64,000 nt of DNA from JBNKHG01 sp050290225. GTDB lineage: Bacteria; Pseudomonadota; Gammaproteobacteria; Pseudomonadales; Cellvibrionaceae. Below are positions 16,395 through 24,633 of the stretch, one piece after another. Below the pieces are notes generated by a model that was given only the letters and a program-made list of their open reading frames with translations, was not told the DNA's origin and ran no database searches. Within the stretch, counting starts at the first letter, position 1. Each line of letters starts with the position of its first letter. The translations under genes were made by a program, and so were the position numbers. Location: NCBI GenBank assembly GCA_050290225.1, contig JBNKHG010000057.1, positions 1 to 64,000 on the forward strand. Direction: 5' to 3'.

Positions 16395-17251
16395 GCAAAA
16401 GCTATATTTTAACCATGAGTTGTGATGACAGTCGGGGAATAGTCGCTGCCGTTACGACCCGTCTCAATGAAATTGGAGCCAACATTACCGAAGCGCAGCA
16501 ATTCGATGATCAGGCGAGTAAGCGCTTTTTTATGAGAATTGTATTTTCGCTGGATGAAGGCGTGTACAACTCGGGGAAACTTGACGCGGCGTTGAACGAT
16601 CCCATCCGGAATTTTTCCATTCAGTGGCAAGTGCAGCCTGCTGATCACAGGAAAAAAGTGCTGATACTGGTTTCCAAGCATGACCACTGCTTGGGAGACC
16701 TTTTGTACCGGCATCGTATTGGTGAAATGCAGATGGATGTAGTTGGTATCGTTTCCAATCACCCCAAGGAAGCCTTGAATATCTCCGTCATGGGCGATAT
16801 TCCTTATTATCACCTGCCTGTGACGACAGAAACCAAGCCGCAACAGGAAGCAAAAATTAAAAGCATTGTTGACGATAGTGGTGCGGAGCTGGTCGTTCTT
16901 GCGCGCTATATGCAGATACTCTCTGATGACCTGTCGGCATTTCTCGAGGGCCGTTGCGTCAACATACATCACAGTTCACTGCCGGGCTTTAAAGGCGCGA
17001 AACCTTACCACCAGGCCTTTGATCGTGGCGTAAAACTGGTGGGTGCGACGGCGCATTACGTTACGGCCGATCTCGATGAAGGGCCGATTATCGAACAGGA
17101 TGTTGAGCATATTACCCATGCGGACACGCCGGAAGACCTGGTAAGAAAGGGCCGGGATATCGAACGTCGTGTGCTGGCAAAAGCGGTTACTCACCTGCTT
17201 GACAATCGAGTGTTTATCAATGGTTCCAAAACCGTGGTGTTTCGGGGCTAA
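16391..17251 (+). CDS. purU: Formyltetrahydrofolate deformylase PurU
   Basis: 286 residues from ATG 16391 (ATGA overlap with metF). N-terminal ACT domain (about 1-80) and C-terminal formyltransferase-like hydrolase domain with NIHHSSLPGFKGAKPYHQA (191-209) and DLDEGPIIEQD (227-237). The catalytic N-H-D set is N191, H193 and D229. It hydrolyses 10-formyl-THF to formate and THF. Here it completes the oxidation of the methoxy carbon to formate and regenerates free THF for LigM. Sphingobium uses the FTHF synthetase LigH for this end; none is present here. Confidence 0.92.
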   Translation: MSKSYILTMSCDDSRGIVAAVTTRLNEIGANITEAQQFDDQASKRFFMRIVFSLDEGVYNSGKLDAALNDPIRNFSIQWQVQPADHRKKVLILVSKHDHCLGDLLYRHRIGEMQMDVVGIVSNHPKEALNISVMGDIPYYHLPVTTETKPQQEAKIKSIVDDSGAELVVLARYMQILSDDLSAFLEGRCVNIHHSSLPGFKGAKPYHQAFDRGVKLVGATAHYVTADLDEGPIIEQDVEHITHADTPEDLVRKGRDIERRVLAKAVTHLLDNRVFINGSKTVVFRG

Positions 17252-17332
17252 CAATTTTACGGATCCAGTCCAGGCGATAGTTCTGGATTCAAATTTAGAA
17301 AATCAGCAATTAAAACAAGTGAGGACTTTGCT

Positions 17333-18742
17333 ATGTCTAATAAAAGTTTGGAAGCTGTTTTACAGAGTGGGATCAACCCTGTGGACATGCTGCGCAATTC
17401 AAAAATAGGGGCCTATGTATACCCGGTGGTTCCCTATGAGTTCAGTAACTGGCGCGATGAGCAGAAGGCTTGGCGTGAGACCTGTGTGCTGTTTGATCAG
17501 TCTCACCATATGGTCGACCTCTTCGTCGAGGGGCCGGACACATTTGAATTTCTCTCCCGCCTGACCATCAACAGCTTTAAGAACTTTGTGCCCGGCAAAG
17601 CGAAGCAGATGGTGCCTTGCAGTTACGATGGATATGTCATTGGTGACGGCATTTTGTTCTATCTGGAAGAAAATAAAATGGTCTTCGTCGGACGTCAACC
17701 AACCGCTAACTGGATTCAGTTCCACGCTGAAACCGGAGACTACAATGTTAAGGTAACCTATGACGACCGTTCTCCCTCCAAAACCTTTGGCAAGGCGGTA
17801 AAACGTATCAATTACCGTTTCCAGATTCAGGGACCGAACGCCAACCAGGTGATTGAAAAACTCAATGGCGGGCCCGTTGCTGATATTAAGTTCTTTAATT
17901 TCGATACCATCAAAATCAATGGCAAGGAGGTCGCGGCTCTGCGGCACGGTATGTCCGGTGCCCCCGGTCTGGAAATATGGGGCCCTTATGAGGAATACGA
18001 TGAGATTCGGGCCGCTATTGTAGAGGCGGGCAAGGAATTTGGTTTGGTAGAGGTGGGATCACGCACCTACGCCAGTAACACCCTGGAATCGGGTTGGATT
18101 CCCTCACCGCTTCCCGCCGTTTACACCGGTGAAGAGATGAAACCCTACCGCGAATGGCTGTCCGCCAACGGGTATGAAGGTACGGCGGGTGCGATCGGCG
18201 GCAGTTTCGTTTCCGATAACATCGAAGACTACTATATGACCCCTTACGCTTTGGGTTACGGACCGTTTATCAAGTTTGATCATGAGTTTATCGGTCGCGA
18301 AGCGTTGGAAAAAATGGCCGATGCGCCTCATCGTAAGAAAGTGACCTTTGCCTGGAGCGGAGACGATGTTCTCAAAGCCTATGCTTCCCTGTTCCAGAAA
18401 GACAAGCCCATTAACAAGTTTATCGATTTACCGATCTCAAACTATACGTCAGCCGGTCACGATAAAGTGGTTAACGCTGATGGCAAGGTGGTGGGTCTCT
18501 CCATGTTTTCCGGCTACAGTTACAACGAACGCACCATGCTGTCGTTGGGCGTAGTGGATGCGGATGTGGAAATCGGTGATGAACTCACGCTTTATTGGGG
18601 CGAGCCCGATGGGGGTACCGACAAAATCACCGTTGAAGAACATGAGATGCTGCCTATTAAGGTGATTGTCAGCCCGACGCCTTACTCTGAAGTTGCGCGA
18701 AATACCTACTCGGCCGGGTGGAGAACCGAAAAATCTTCTTGA
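17333..18742 (+). CDS. ligM: THF-dependent vanillate/3-O-methylgallate O-demethylase LigM
   Basis: 469 residues (Sphingobium LigM is about 471). GcvT/aminomethyltransferase-like fold; recognisable stretches are WRETCVLFDQSHHMVDLFVEGPD, LSRLTINSF and IQGPNANQVIEKL, with the C-terminal barrel from about 370. It moves the methyl of vanillate or 3-O-methylgallate to THF, yielding protocatechuate or gallate and 5-methyl-THF, without O2. It follows purU by 81 bp in the VanR-controlled operon and ends in a strong terminator. Methoxy aromatics other than vanillate (such as syringate-derived 3MGA) remain possible substrates. Confidence 0.92.
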   Translation: MSNKSLEAVLQSGINPVDMLRNSKIGAYVYPVVPYEFSNWRDEQKAWRETCVLFDQSHHMVDLFVEGPDTFEFLSRLTINSFKNFVPGKAKQMVPCSYDGYVIGDGILFYLEENKMVFVGRQPTANWIQFHAETGDYNVKVTYDDRSPSKTFGKAVKRINYRFQIQGPNANQVIEKLNGGPVADIKFFNFDTIKINGKEVAALRHGMSGAPGLEIWGPYEEYDEIRAAIVEAGKEFGLVEVGSRTYASNTLESGWIPSPLPAVYTGEEMKPYREWLSANGYEGTAGAIGGSFVSDNIEDYYMTPYALGYGPFIKFDHEFIGREALEKMADAPHRKKVTFAWSGDDVLKAYASLFQKDKPINKFIDLPISNYTSAGHDKVVNADGKVVGLSMFSGYSYNERTMLSLGVVDADVEIGDELTLYWGEPDGGTDKITVEEHEMLPIKVIVSPTPYSEVARNTYSAGWRTEKSS

Positions 18743-18786
18743 TCACGGGCGAGTGAAATCTACTGGGTTTTAGTAAGGTAGACTTT

Positions 18787-18818
18787 GCCATCCCCCCTCG
18801 AGGGGATGGCCTTTTTTT
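18787..18818 (+). terminator. Intrinsic terminator after ligM
   Basis: 9-bp perfect stem GCCATCCCC / GGGGATGGC with a short loop, followed by CTTTTTTT. It closes the metV-metF-purU-ligM operon and separates it from ligAB. Confidence 0.92.
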
Positions 18819-18860
18819 AGCGCGAGAGCAGATGTTAAACCCGTTGGGAATGAATTATTT

Positions 18861-18872
18861 TGTGGATCCATG
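18861..18872. promoter_or_regulatory. VanR-type operator 4 upstream of ligA
   Basis: TGTGGATCCATG: the GGATCC core with partly matching flanks, downstream of the ligM terminator and 136 bp before ligA. Confidence 0.45.
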
Positions 18873-18922
18873 TTGCTTGACATTGGTCAACTAACGCCCG
18901 AATTCTCCAGGAGCTATTTATA

Positions 18923-18934
18923 AATGGATCCAAT
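18923..18934. promoter_or_regulatory. VanR-type operator 5 upstream of ligA
   Basis: AATGGATCCAAT, one mismatch from ATTGGATCCAAT, 73 bp before ligA. With operator 4 it suggests that ligAB has its own VanR-controlled promoter. Confidence 0.65.
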
Positions 18935-19007
18935 TTGATTGGCGGGGAAGTTCAGTGGTTGTAAACTTTACGCTCGACAAATCAGTAGTTCGCCAGGAGG
19001 AAAATCG

Positions 19008-19409
19008 ATGGTGTGGAAAAAGCATAAATACGATGAAATACCCGGAACATACGTGTTTGACGGCAAAAGAGCCAATGGCTCCTACGCGTTAAACAAGTTG
19101 TTCTATTCCTTTAATCAGGAAGGTTGTCGCGCTGAGTTCGATGCGGATCCGGCCGCCTATTGCGATAAGTTTGGTCTCAGCGAAGCGCAGAAAGAAATGG
19201 TATTGAAGCAGGATTACCTGGGGATTCTTCGCGCGGGAACCAACATATATTATATGGCTAAATTCTGTATTCCGAGAGGTGTCAGTGTTCAGGACGCGGG
19301 CGCCGCGTTCCAGGGGATCTCTGGTGATGAATTTAGGGAAAAATTGCTGAAGAAGCGAGAAGGCTTGGAAGAGCGTCTGGAAAAAGAAGGGGGTTACTGG
19401 AATGGCTAA
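19008..19409 (+). CDS. ligA: Protocatechuate 4,5-dioxygenase alpha subunit LigA
   Basis: 133 residues from ATG 19008, with AGGAGG upstream; the longer frame from 18939 has no ribosome site. Small helical subunit with the family's IPGTYVFDG start and the ALNKLFYSFN, RAEFDADPAAYCDKFGLSE and GGN/GTNIYYMAK-type helices that cap the LigB active site. With LigB it forms the extradiol dioxygenase that opens protocatechuate between C4 and C5. The 3' end overlaps ligB by 8 bp, which fits 1:1 subunit synthesis. Sphingobium LigA is slightly longer (139). Confidence 0.95.
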   Translation: MVWKKHKYDEIPGTYVFDGKRANGSYALNKLFYSFNQEGCRAEFDADPAAYCDKFGLSEAQKEMVLKQDYLGILRAGTNIYYMAKFCIPRGVSVQDAGAAFQGISGDEFREKLLKKREGLEERLEKEGGYWNG

Positions 19410-20241
19410 AATTATTGGCGGTGTTACGACTTCCCATATCCCTGCGGTTGGCAACGCCATCACAGACGGACTAACGGAAGAATTTTATTGGAAACGCTTC
19501 TTTGATGGATACAAGCCAGTCAAAGAATGGCTTGCCGAGAAGAAGCCGGATGTCATTATCATTGTCTACAATGACCACGGCCTCAACTTCTTTCTCGATA
19601 AGGCGCCAACCTTTGACATTGGTTGCGCCGATCACTATGACAATGCGGATGAGGGGTGGGGTTTGAAACCCACGGCACCCTTTACGGGTGATGCGGAATT
19701 CTCATGGCACTTGGCGGAGTCACTCATCAATCAGGAATTTGACATGTGCACCTGTCAGGAAATGCTGGTTGATCACGGGTTCGTTAATCCTGTGAGGGTG
19801 CTTTTTGGCGACCATGAAGAGTGGCCCGTTAAAACCATACCCTTGGCGGTCAATACCGTGCAACACCCCCTGCCGAGTGCAAAGCGCTGTTTTAAATTGG
19901 GACAGGCGCTGAAGAAAGCAGTTGAGTCTTATCCTGAAGATCTCAAGGTGGTTGTCGCGGGTACGGGGGGGATGTCCCACCAGCTTCAAGGCGAGCGGGC
20001 TGGCATCATTGATGTCGATTATGATCTGGCGTGTATGGAGAGCATTATTAACAACCCGGAATGGTTTTACAGTCAAAGCAATGACGAAATCATTGAAAAA
20101 GCGGGTACCGAAGGTATTGAAACCATTATGTGGTTGGTCATGCGAGGCGCCATGGGGGACAAGGTTAATTGCTTGCACAAGCATTACCATGCACCCATTT
20201 CCAATACTGGTGCGGGCGTGATGTTGTTGGAAAGTGCTTAG
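19402..20241 (+). CDS. ligB: Protocatechuate 4,5-dioxygenase beta subunit LigB
   Basis: 279 residues, class III extradiol dioxygenase. The Fe(II) ligands are H12 (TTSHIPAVGN), H59 (NDHGLN) and E240 (GIETIMW), and the catalytic acid/base histidine is H193 (GGMSHQL); all four sit two residues before those of Sphingobium LigB apart from H12. The product, 4-carboxy-2-hydroxymuconate-6-semialdehyde, is the LigC substrate. ligAB lies about 10 kb from the rest of the lig pathway, in the vanillate block. Confidence 0.97.
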   Translation: MAKIIGGVTTSHIPAVGNAITDGLTEEFYWKRFFDGYKPVKEWLAEKKPDVIIIVYNDHGLNFFLDKAPTFDIGCADHYDNADEGWGLKPTAPFTGDAEFSWHLAESLINQEFDMCTCQEMLVDHGFVNPVRVLFGDHEEWPVKTIPLAVNTVQHPLPSAKRCFKLGQALKKAVESYPEDLKVVVAGTGGMSHQLQGERAGIIDVDYDLACMESIINNPEWFYSQSNDEIIEKAGTEGIETIMWLVMRGAMGDKVNCLHKHYHAPISNTGAGVMLLESA

Positions 20242-20263
20242 TTCTTAATTCCAATTCATGATG

Positions 20264-20296
20264 TTCCAGTTGCAGTGCTTCTGGCTGCAGCTGGAA
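20264..20296 (+). terminator. Hairpin after ligB
   Basis: 12-bp stem with one G-T pair (TTCCAGTTGCAG / CTGCAGCTGGAA) and a 9-nt loop in the ligB-folD gap. No T-run follows; it may attenuate read-through or stabilise the ligAB message. Confidence 0.5.
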
Positions 20297-20358
20297 AATG
20301 AATTCTTAGTTGTAACTGGTATTGTCGATCAGTTTTAAAAACGCTATAGGTAGGGGAA

Positions 20359-21207
20359 ATGGCTGCTACGATTCTTGATGGGAAATTGCTTGCCCAAAGA
20401 ACGGAAGAAGAATTGTCAATGCGTGTTGCCCGATTGAAGGAAAAGAGCGGTGGTCAAACGCCGAGTCTGGCAACAATTCTGGTTGGAGGGGATCCCGCGT
20501 CCGCGACTTATGTGCGGATGAAACAGAATGCCTGTAAGCGCATTGGCATGGATTCTATAACGGTTGAGTTACCCGAGGAAACCTCTACCGAGGTGCTGCT
20601 TGCAAAAATTCAGTCGCTCAACAAAAATCCGAATTGTCACGGTATTTTGCTACAGCATCCGGTACCTTCCCAAATTGATGAAAGAGCGTGTTTTGATGCT
20701 ATTGCCCTGGATAAAGATGTAGACGGTGTCACCTGTCATGGCTTTGGGCGAATGTCGATGGGTGAGGAAGCCTATGGTTCCGCTACCCCCCAGGGAATTA
20801 TGCGCCTGTTGGCGGCCTACGGTATTCCCCTGCAAGGTAAGAGCGCGGTGGTTGTTGGTCGCAGCCCCATTCTTGGAAAACCCATGGCGATGATGCTGTT
20901 GAACGCCAATGCCACCGTGACAATTTGCCATTCCAGAACAGTCGACCTGCCACAGATTGTCGGGCGAGCCGATATTGTTGTGGGGGCGGTGGGTAAGCCC
21001 GAGTTTATCAAGGCTGAATGGATTAAGGACGGTGCCGTCGTCGTCGATGCCGGTTATCACCCCGGTGGTGTGGGTGATATTGTACTGCAGCCGCTAATGG
21101 GCCGTGCCTCGGCCATTACGCCGGTACCGGGCGGGGTGGGGCCAATGACTATTAATACCCTTATCTTTCAGTCGGTTCAGGCCGCGGAGAAAAAGCTGGA
21201 TGTATAA
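20359..21207 (+). CDS. folD: Bifunctional methylene-THF dehydrogenase / methenyl-THF cyclohydrolase FolD
   Basis: 282 residues with AGGGG upstream. The catalytic YxxxK pair is Y51 and K55 (ATYVRMKQNACK). The folate-binding segment reads GILLQHPVP in place of the common GILVQLPLP, and the C-terminal motif is PVPGGVGPMT. FolD links 5,10-methylene-THF to 10-formyl-THF, so it sits between MetF and PurU in oxidation of the LigM methyl group. A second housekeeping folD may exist elsewhere; this copy is dedicated by context (inference). Confidence 0.93.
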   Translation: MAATILDGKLLAQRTEEELSMRVARLKEKSGGQTPSLATILVGGDPASATYVRMKQNACKRIGMDSITVELPEETSTEVLLAKIQSLNKNPNCHGILLQHPVPSQIDERACFDAIALDKDVDGVTCHGFGRMSMGEEAYGSATPQGIMRLLAAYGIPLQGKSAVVVGRSPILGKPMAMMLLNANATVTICHSRTVDLPQIVGRADIVVGAVGKPEFIKAEWIKDGAVVVDAGYHPGGVGDIVLQPLMGRASAITPVPGGVGPMTINTLIFQSVQAAEKKLDV

Positions 21208-21217
21208 AGTTATTTAG

Positions 21218-21239
21218 CCGGGAAAAGTTGATTTCCCGG
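21218..21239 (+). terminator. Hairpin after folD
   Basis: Perfect 8-bp stem CCGGGAAA / TTTCCCGG with a 6-nt loop, 11 bp after the folD stop. No T-run follows; a weak or Rho-assisted terminator is likely. Confidence 0.5.
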
Positions 21240-21281
21240 TAAATACTCGCCAGCGACAAGTCAAAAAAGAGTGCTTTGGCT

Positions 21282-21866
21282 ATGAATATCCAGCGAGTCG
21301 TGGTTAGGCAGGAAGCGGTAACGCCAGTGTGTGGTGCTGGCCAAGCGCCAATGTCTTCCAACGCTGTCTACCTGGGCATTGGCAGCAATATTGATCCAGA
21401 GTTGTATATTCGGAAAGGCTTGCGTGCTTTATACGATATTTTCGGCAATTTTCTGACGTCGAGCACCTATAAAAGTGCTGCCGTGGGTTTCAGTGGCCCA
21501 TGTTTCCTTAATATGGTCGTGAAAATAGAAACCCACCTCGATTTGCCTGACTTGGTGAATACTCTCAAAGATATCGAATATTGTTTTGGCCGTGAGCGGC
21601 GAAGTTGCAAGTATTCTTCCAGAACGCTGGATATAGATATCCTTACTTACGGTGACTTTACGGGTGATTTCTGTGGTGTGGTTTTGCCAAGGGAAGAGAT
21701 TCTATATAACGCTCATGTGCTTGGTCCCTTTGCGGAATTGGCTCCAGACTTGACCCTTCCAAACCAGAGGCTAACGCTAAACCAGCTTTGGCAAATGTAT
21801 TGCCACCCATTTCAACGGATTGTCAAAGTAAACCCGGCTTGGAATAGCATTTCAGATATTGAGTAA
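21282..21866 (+). CDS. folK: 2-amino-4-hydroxy-6-hydroxymethyldihydropteridine diphosphokinase FolK
   Basis: 194 residues from ATG 21282 (AAGAG about 10 bp upstream); a start at 21351 would place the usual VYLGIGSN N-terminus right at the beginning and is equally possible. Visible HPPK features: YLGIGSNID, FLNMVVKIET, the ATP/pterin motif EYCFGRERR, SRTLDIDILTYGD and PREEILYNAHVLGPFAELAPD. It makes the pterin diphosphate precursor of folate. Lying between folD and pabB in a methyl-transfer cluster, it suggests extra folate supply for LigM. Confidence 0.85.
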   Translation: MNIQRVVVRQEAVTPVCGAGQAPMSSNAVYLGIGSNIDPELYIRKGLRALYDIFGNFLTSSTYKSAAVGFSGPCFLNMVVKIETHLDLPDLVNTLKDIEYCFGRERRSCKYSSRTLDIDILTYGDFTGDFCGVVLPREEILYNAHVLGPFAELAPDLTLPNQRLTLNQLWQMYCHPFQRIVKVNPAWNSISDIE

Positions 21867-21870
21867 CCCG

Positions 21871-23220
21871 ATGAGGCATTACATGAGATGTAACGTCGAT
21901 AATTTATCGCTATGGGTAGAGCGAATTACTCAATGGACGGCTAAGCAATGCGATGTGTTTTATCTCAGTAGCTGTGGTCAACCGGATGCATGTCATCTTG
22001 GTGAGTATGAATTGATCGTCGGTGTTGGAATCGCCGACAGAGCAGTGGTGGAGATCAACGGCACACACAGTGGAGATGTTGCCAGGCTCTCTGGTGGCTC
22101 GTGCTGGAAATTTTTTGTCATCTCTTACGAATACGACCCTGAAATATCCCTGCCTGGCATCGCGCCTTCAAATTGGGATGAACTCAATTGGCCCAAGTTC
22201 TATATGGTGCAACCGGAACATGTTGTTGTACTGCGAAAAAACGGAACGCTTGAGATATTATCAGAGGAGGGTGATGCGATATACGCCGAGCTGGAATCGC
22301 TGAATGGTGCGTTTTCGGAAAATAATTTCAGTATCCGGACGGGCGAAGTCAGACATTCCATCAACCAACATGACTATTTTGTCAAAGTACACCAAATCAA
22401 GGAAGCGATACGAGCGGGGACATTCTATGAAATGAACCTCTGTATTGAAACCTGCATTGATGATGTCGTCATTCCTTCACCCTTTTCCCTGCATCAGCAG
22501 TTGTTGCGGCTATCACCGACACCATTCTCCAGCTATGTCCAGCTGGACAATATGCACCTGCTTTGCGCCAGCCCGGAGCGCTACATCAGAAAGTGTGGGG
22601 AAACAAATATACAGTCAACCCATTAAAGGGACATCTGCTCGCTATCAGGACTTTTGGCAGGATCAGCGGAGCAAAATGTACCTGGTTAGTTCTGTGAAAG
22701 AGCGAGCGGAACATGTGATGATCGTTGACCTCGTCAGAAACGATCTCGGCAGAATCTGTAAAACCGGCAGTGTTCGCGTCGATGACTTATACGGCGTTTA
22801 TGGTTATCGGCAGGTGTATCAAATGATCAGCACCATCAGTGGCACGCTTGAAGAGAATATCGCATTCAACGACGTGCTGGCCGCCACTTTCCCGATGGGA
22901 AGCATGACAGGGGCACCCAAGATTACGGCTATGGCGTATATTAAGTCACTGGAGACCGCCGCGAGAGGTTGGTTTAGTGGAAGCGTAGGCTATACTCGCC
23001 CAATGGAGACTTTGACGCTAATGTTGTTATCAGAGGCCTTTTCTATGATTCCCGCTTGAAAAAGGCCACCTTTTCTGTCGGCAGCGCCATCACCTATGAT
23101 TCAAACGCGGCCGCGGAGTATAAAGAATGTCAGCTGAAATCCAGGGCGATCCGTGAGTTGCTGCAACTCGATCGCAGGGCTTCGGGCGATACTTTGGCGT
23201 GCAAGCAACCGGCTTGCTGA
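21871..23220 (+). pseudogene. pabB: Aminodeoxychorismate synthase component I (PabB), two frameshifts
   Basis: The three forward frames together encode a full-length chorismate-binding enzyme of about 450 residues. Frame A carries the N-terminus to SPERYIRK (to about 22600). Frame B carries VGKQIYSQPIKGT, VDLVRNDLGRI and FPMGSMTGAPK to GSVGYTRP (about 23003). Frame C carries NGDFDANVVIRGLFYD to the stop at 23220. One shift lies near 22597-22606 and the second near 23000-23006. The enzyme would form 4-amino-4-deoxychorismate for p-aminobenzoate and folate. Either a recently dead gene or two sequencing errors; other genes around it are intact. Confidence 0.82.
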
Positions 23221-23464
23221 AATTGAGGGAATTTTTGCTCGTCTGCTGCAGTTGACAAGCGTACGCACACATTGTATGTATTGCCGAACGTCCGTCAAGA
23301 ATTCTAATTAAAAGAAGCCATAATTGAAGGAATGTGGTCAAATTTCTATAGGCGTTCAGAGCGCACAGTGTCTACCGCGCCCGGGCAGTTCCAGTAATCG
23401 ACCCCAATAATGCTGGTTGAGAACGATAGCCAAGAACGATAATTAGTATAAAGATTGGAGGAGC

Positions 23465-24424
23465 ATGATGAGTACTATCCAGCGTGTGAATACTTCAAAC
23501 GTTGTCCCATCGAAGCGGTTGAGTTACTGGAATGACAAAGTCACCAGCATCTACACCGGGATGTCGATCGACAGCTCTGTGGGTGATTTCTCCGCCAATA
23601 TGCTGAAAGTGAACGTGGGACGCATCAGTGTGATGCGTGCGCGCTCGGATGAATCGATTGTGAGGCGCAACAGCTTCAGCACCGTACCCCATGAGGGGGA
23701 GGGGATCAAACTTCACCTGCAAAACCAGGGTGCCAGTGTCAATCGTCAGGCGGGGCGGGAAGCCCTTCTGCGGGTCGGGGAGCTAACGGTGTGCGAAAAC
23801 CGCTCTAGCTATAGGATTGAGCCTTCCAGAAGTTGCGATATGTTTGCGTTGGAGTTACCTTACGAACTGGCCAAAGCGCATATCCCGGATGTTTTCGGGC
23901 AGGTAATGCAGCGGATCTCCGCGTGTACGTTGCACGGCCGTTTGTTGTTCAATATGTTGCATACTATTCACGACGAGTGTGCTGCGACACAGGAGGATGA
24001 GATTGAGTTCGACAACCTGGAGGTTGTGCTGCTGGAACTGCTTAAGTCGGTGCTGAGTGGACCCAGCGAGGTGGCTGGCGGGATGGAGCACCGAAAAAAC
24101 CGGCAACTGGAAGAGCGGTTGAAAGCCATTGTGCAGCGACATTTGACGGATGCCGGGTTGAATACAGAGTTACTGGCTAATGAGGCTGGAATGTCGACAC
24201 GAAGGGTGCAGTTGTTATTTGCCGAGCTAGGTACCACGCCTACCATCTATATCCGGGATCAGCGCCTCAGGCGGGCAGCCGAGAGACTGCAGTTTGAGCC
24301 GGATACACCGGTAACCGGCATTGCCCACGATGTCGGATTCAGTGATTCGGCCTACTTTACTCGCTGTTTTCGGCAGCGGTACGGCGAATCTCCAAAGAGA
24401 TACCGAACCAGATCATTCAGCTGA
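23465..24424 (+). CDS. AraC-family transcriptional regulator
   Basis: 319 residues, GGAGG at 23457-23461. The N-terminal half (about 15-200) resembles the AraC-binding-like domain of FeaR/NphR-type regulators. The C-terminal double HTH runs from about 222 to 316 and includes LANEAGMSTRRVQLLFAELG and GFSDSAYFTRCFRQRYGESPKRYR. It is followed by a TonB receptor and aryl aldehyde/alcohol dehydrogenase genes on the same strand, which are its likely targets; FeaR-type members often respond to aryl aldehydes or amines (inference). A 14-bp direct repeat before the TonB gene is a candidate binding site. Confidence 0.83.
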   Translation: MMSTIQRVNTSNVVPSKRLSYWNDKVTSIYTGMSIDSSVGDFSANMLKVNVGRISVMRARSDESIVRRNSFSTVPHEGEGIKLHLQNQGASVNRQAGREALLRVGELTVCENRSSYRIEPSRSCDMFALELPYELAKAHIPDVFGQVMQRISACTLHGRLLFNMLHTIHDECAATQEDEIEFDNLEVVLLELLKSVLSGPSEVAGGMEHRKNRQLEERLKAIVQRHLTDAGLNTELLANEAGMSTRRVQLLFAELGTTPTIYIRDQRLRRAAERLQFEPDTPVTGIAHDVGFSDSAYFTRCFRQRYGESPKRYRTRSFS

Positions 24425-24571
24425 GATATTTAAGCGCTCTCAGTTAGCGACCCTTTCAGTTAACGACTCTTTGATCAATTATCCCAATTTTGCGGATTTG
24501 TCCCGTTTTTGTGCGTAAGGGTGCAAGTGGGGCGTCCCTTTATCCACTAACATACCCGCGATTATCGGCGC

Positions 24572-24604
24572 TTACTGCCGTTTCTGGCGTTTACTGCCGT
24601 TTCT
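24572..24604 (+). promoter_or_regulatory. Direct repeat upstream of the TonB receptor, candidate AraC site
   Basis: TTACTGCCGTTTCT occurs twice without mismatch (24572-24585 and 24591-24604) with a 19-bp period, about two helical turns. It lies 30-60 bp before the receptor start. AraC-type activators commonly bind two direct half-sites spaced in this way; the regulator gene just upstream would be the binder (inference). Confidence 0.5.
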
Positions 24605-24633
24605 ATTGATACTAAGAATACGAACGAGAGGGT

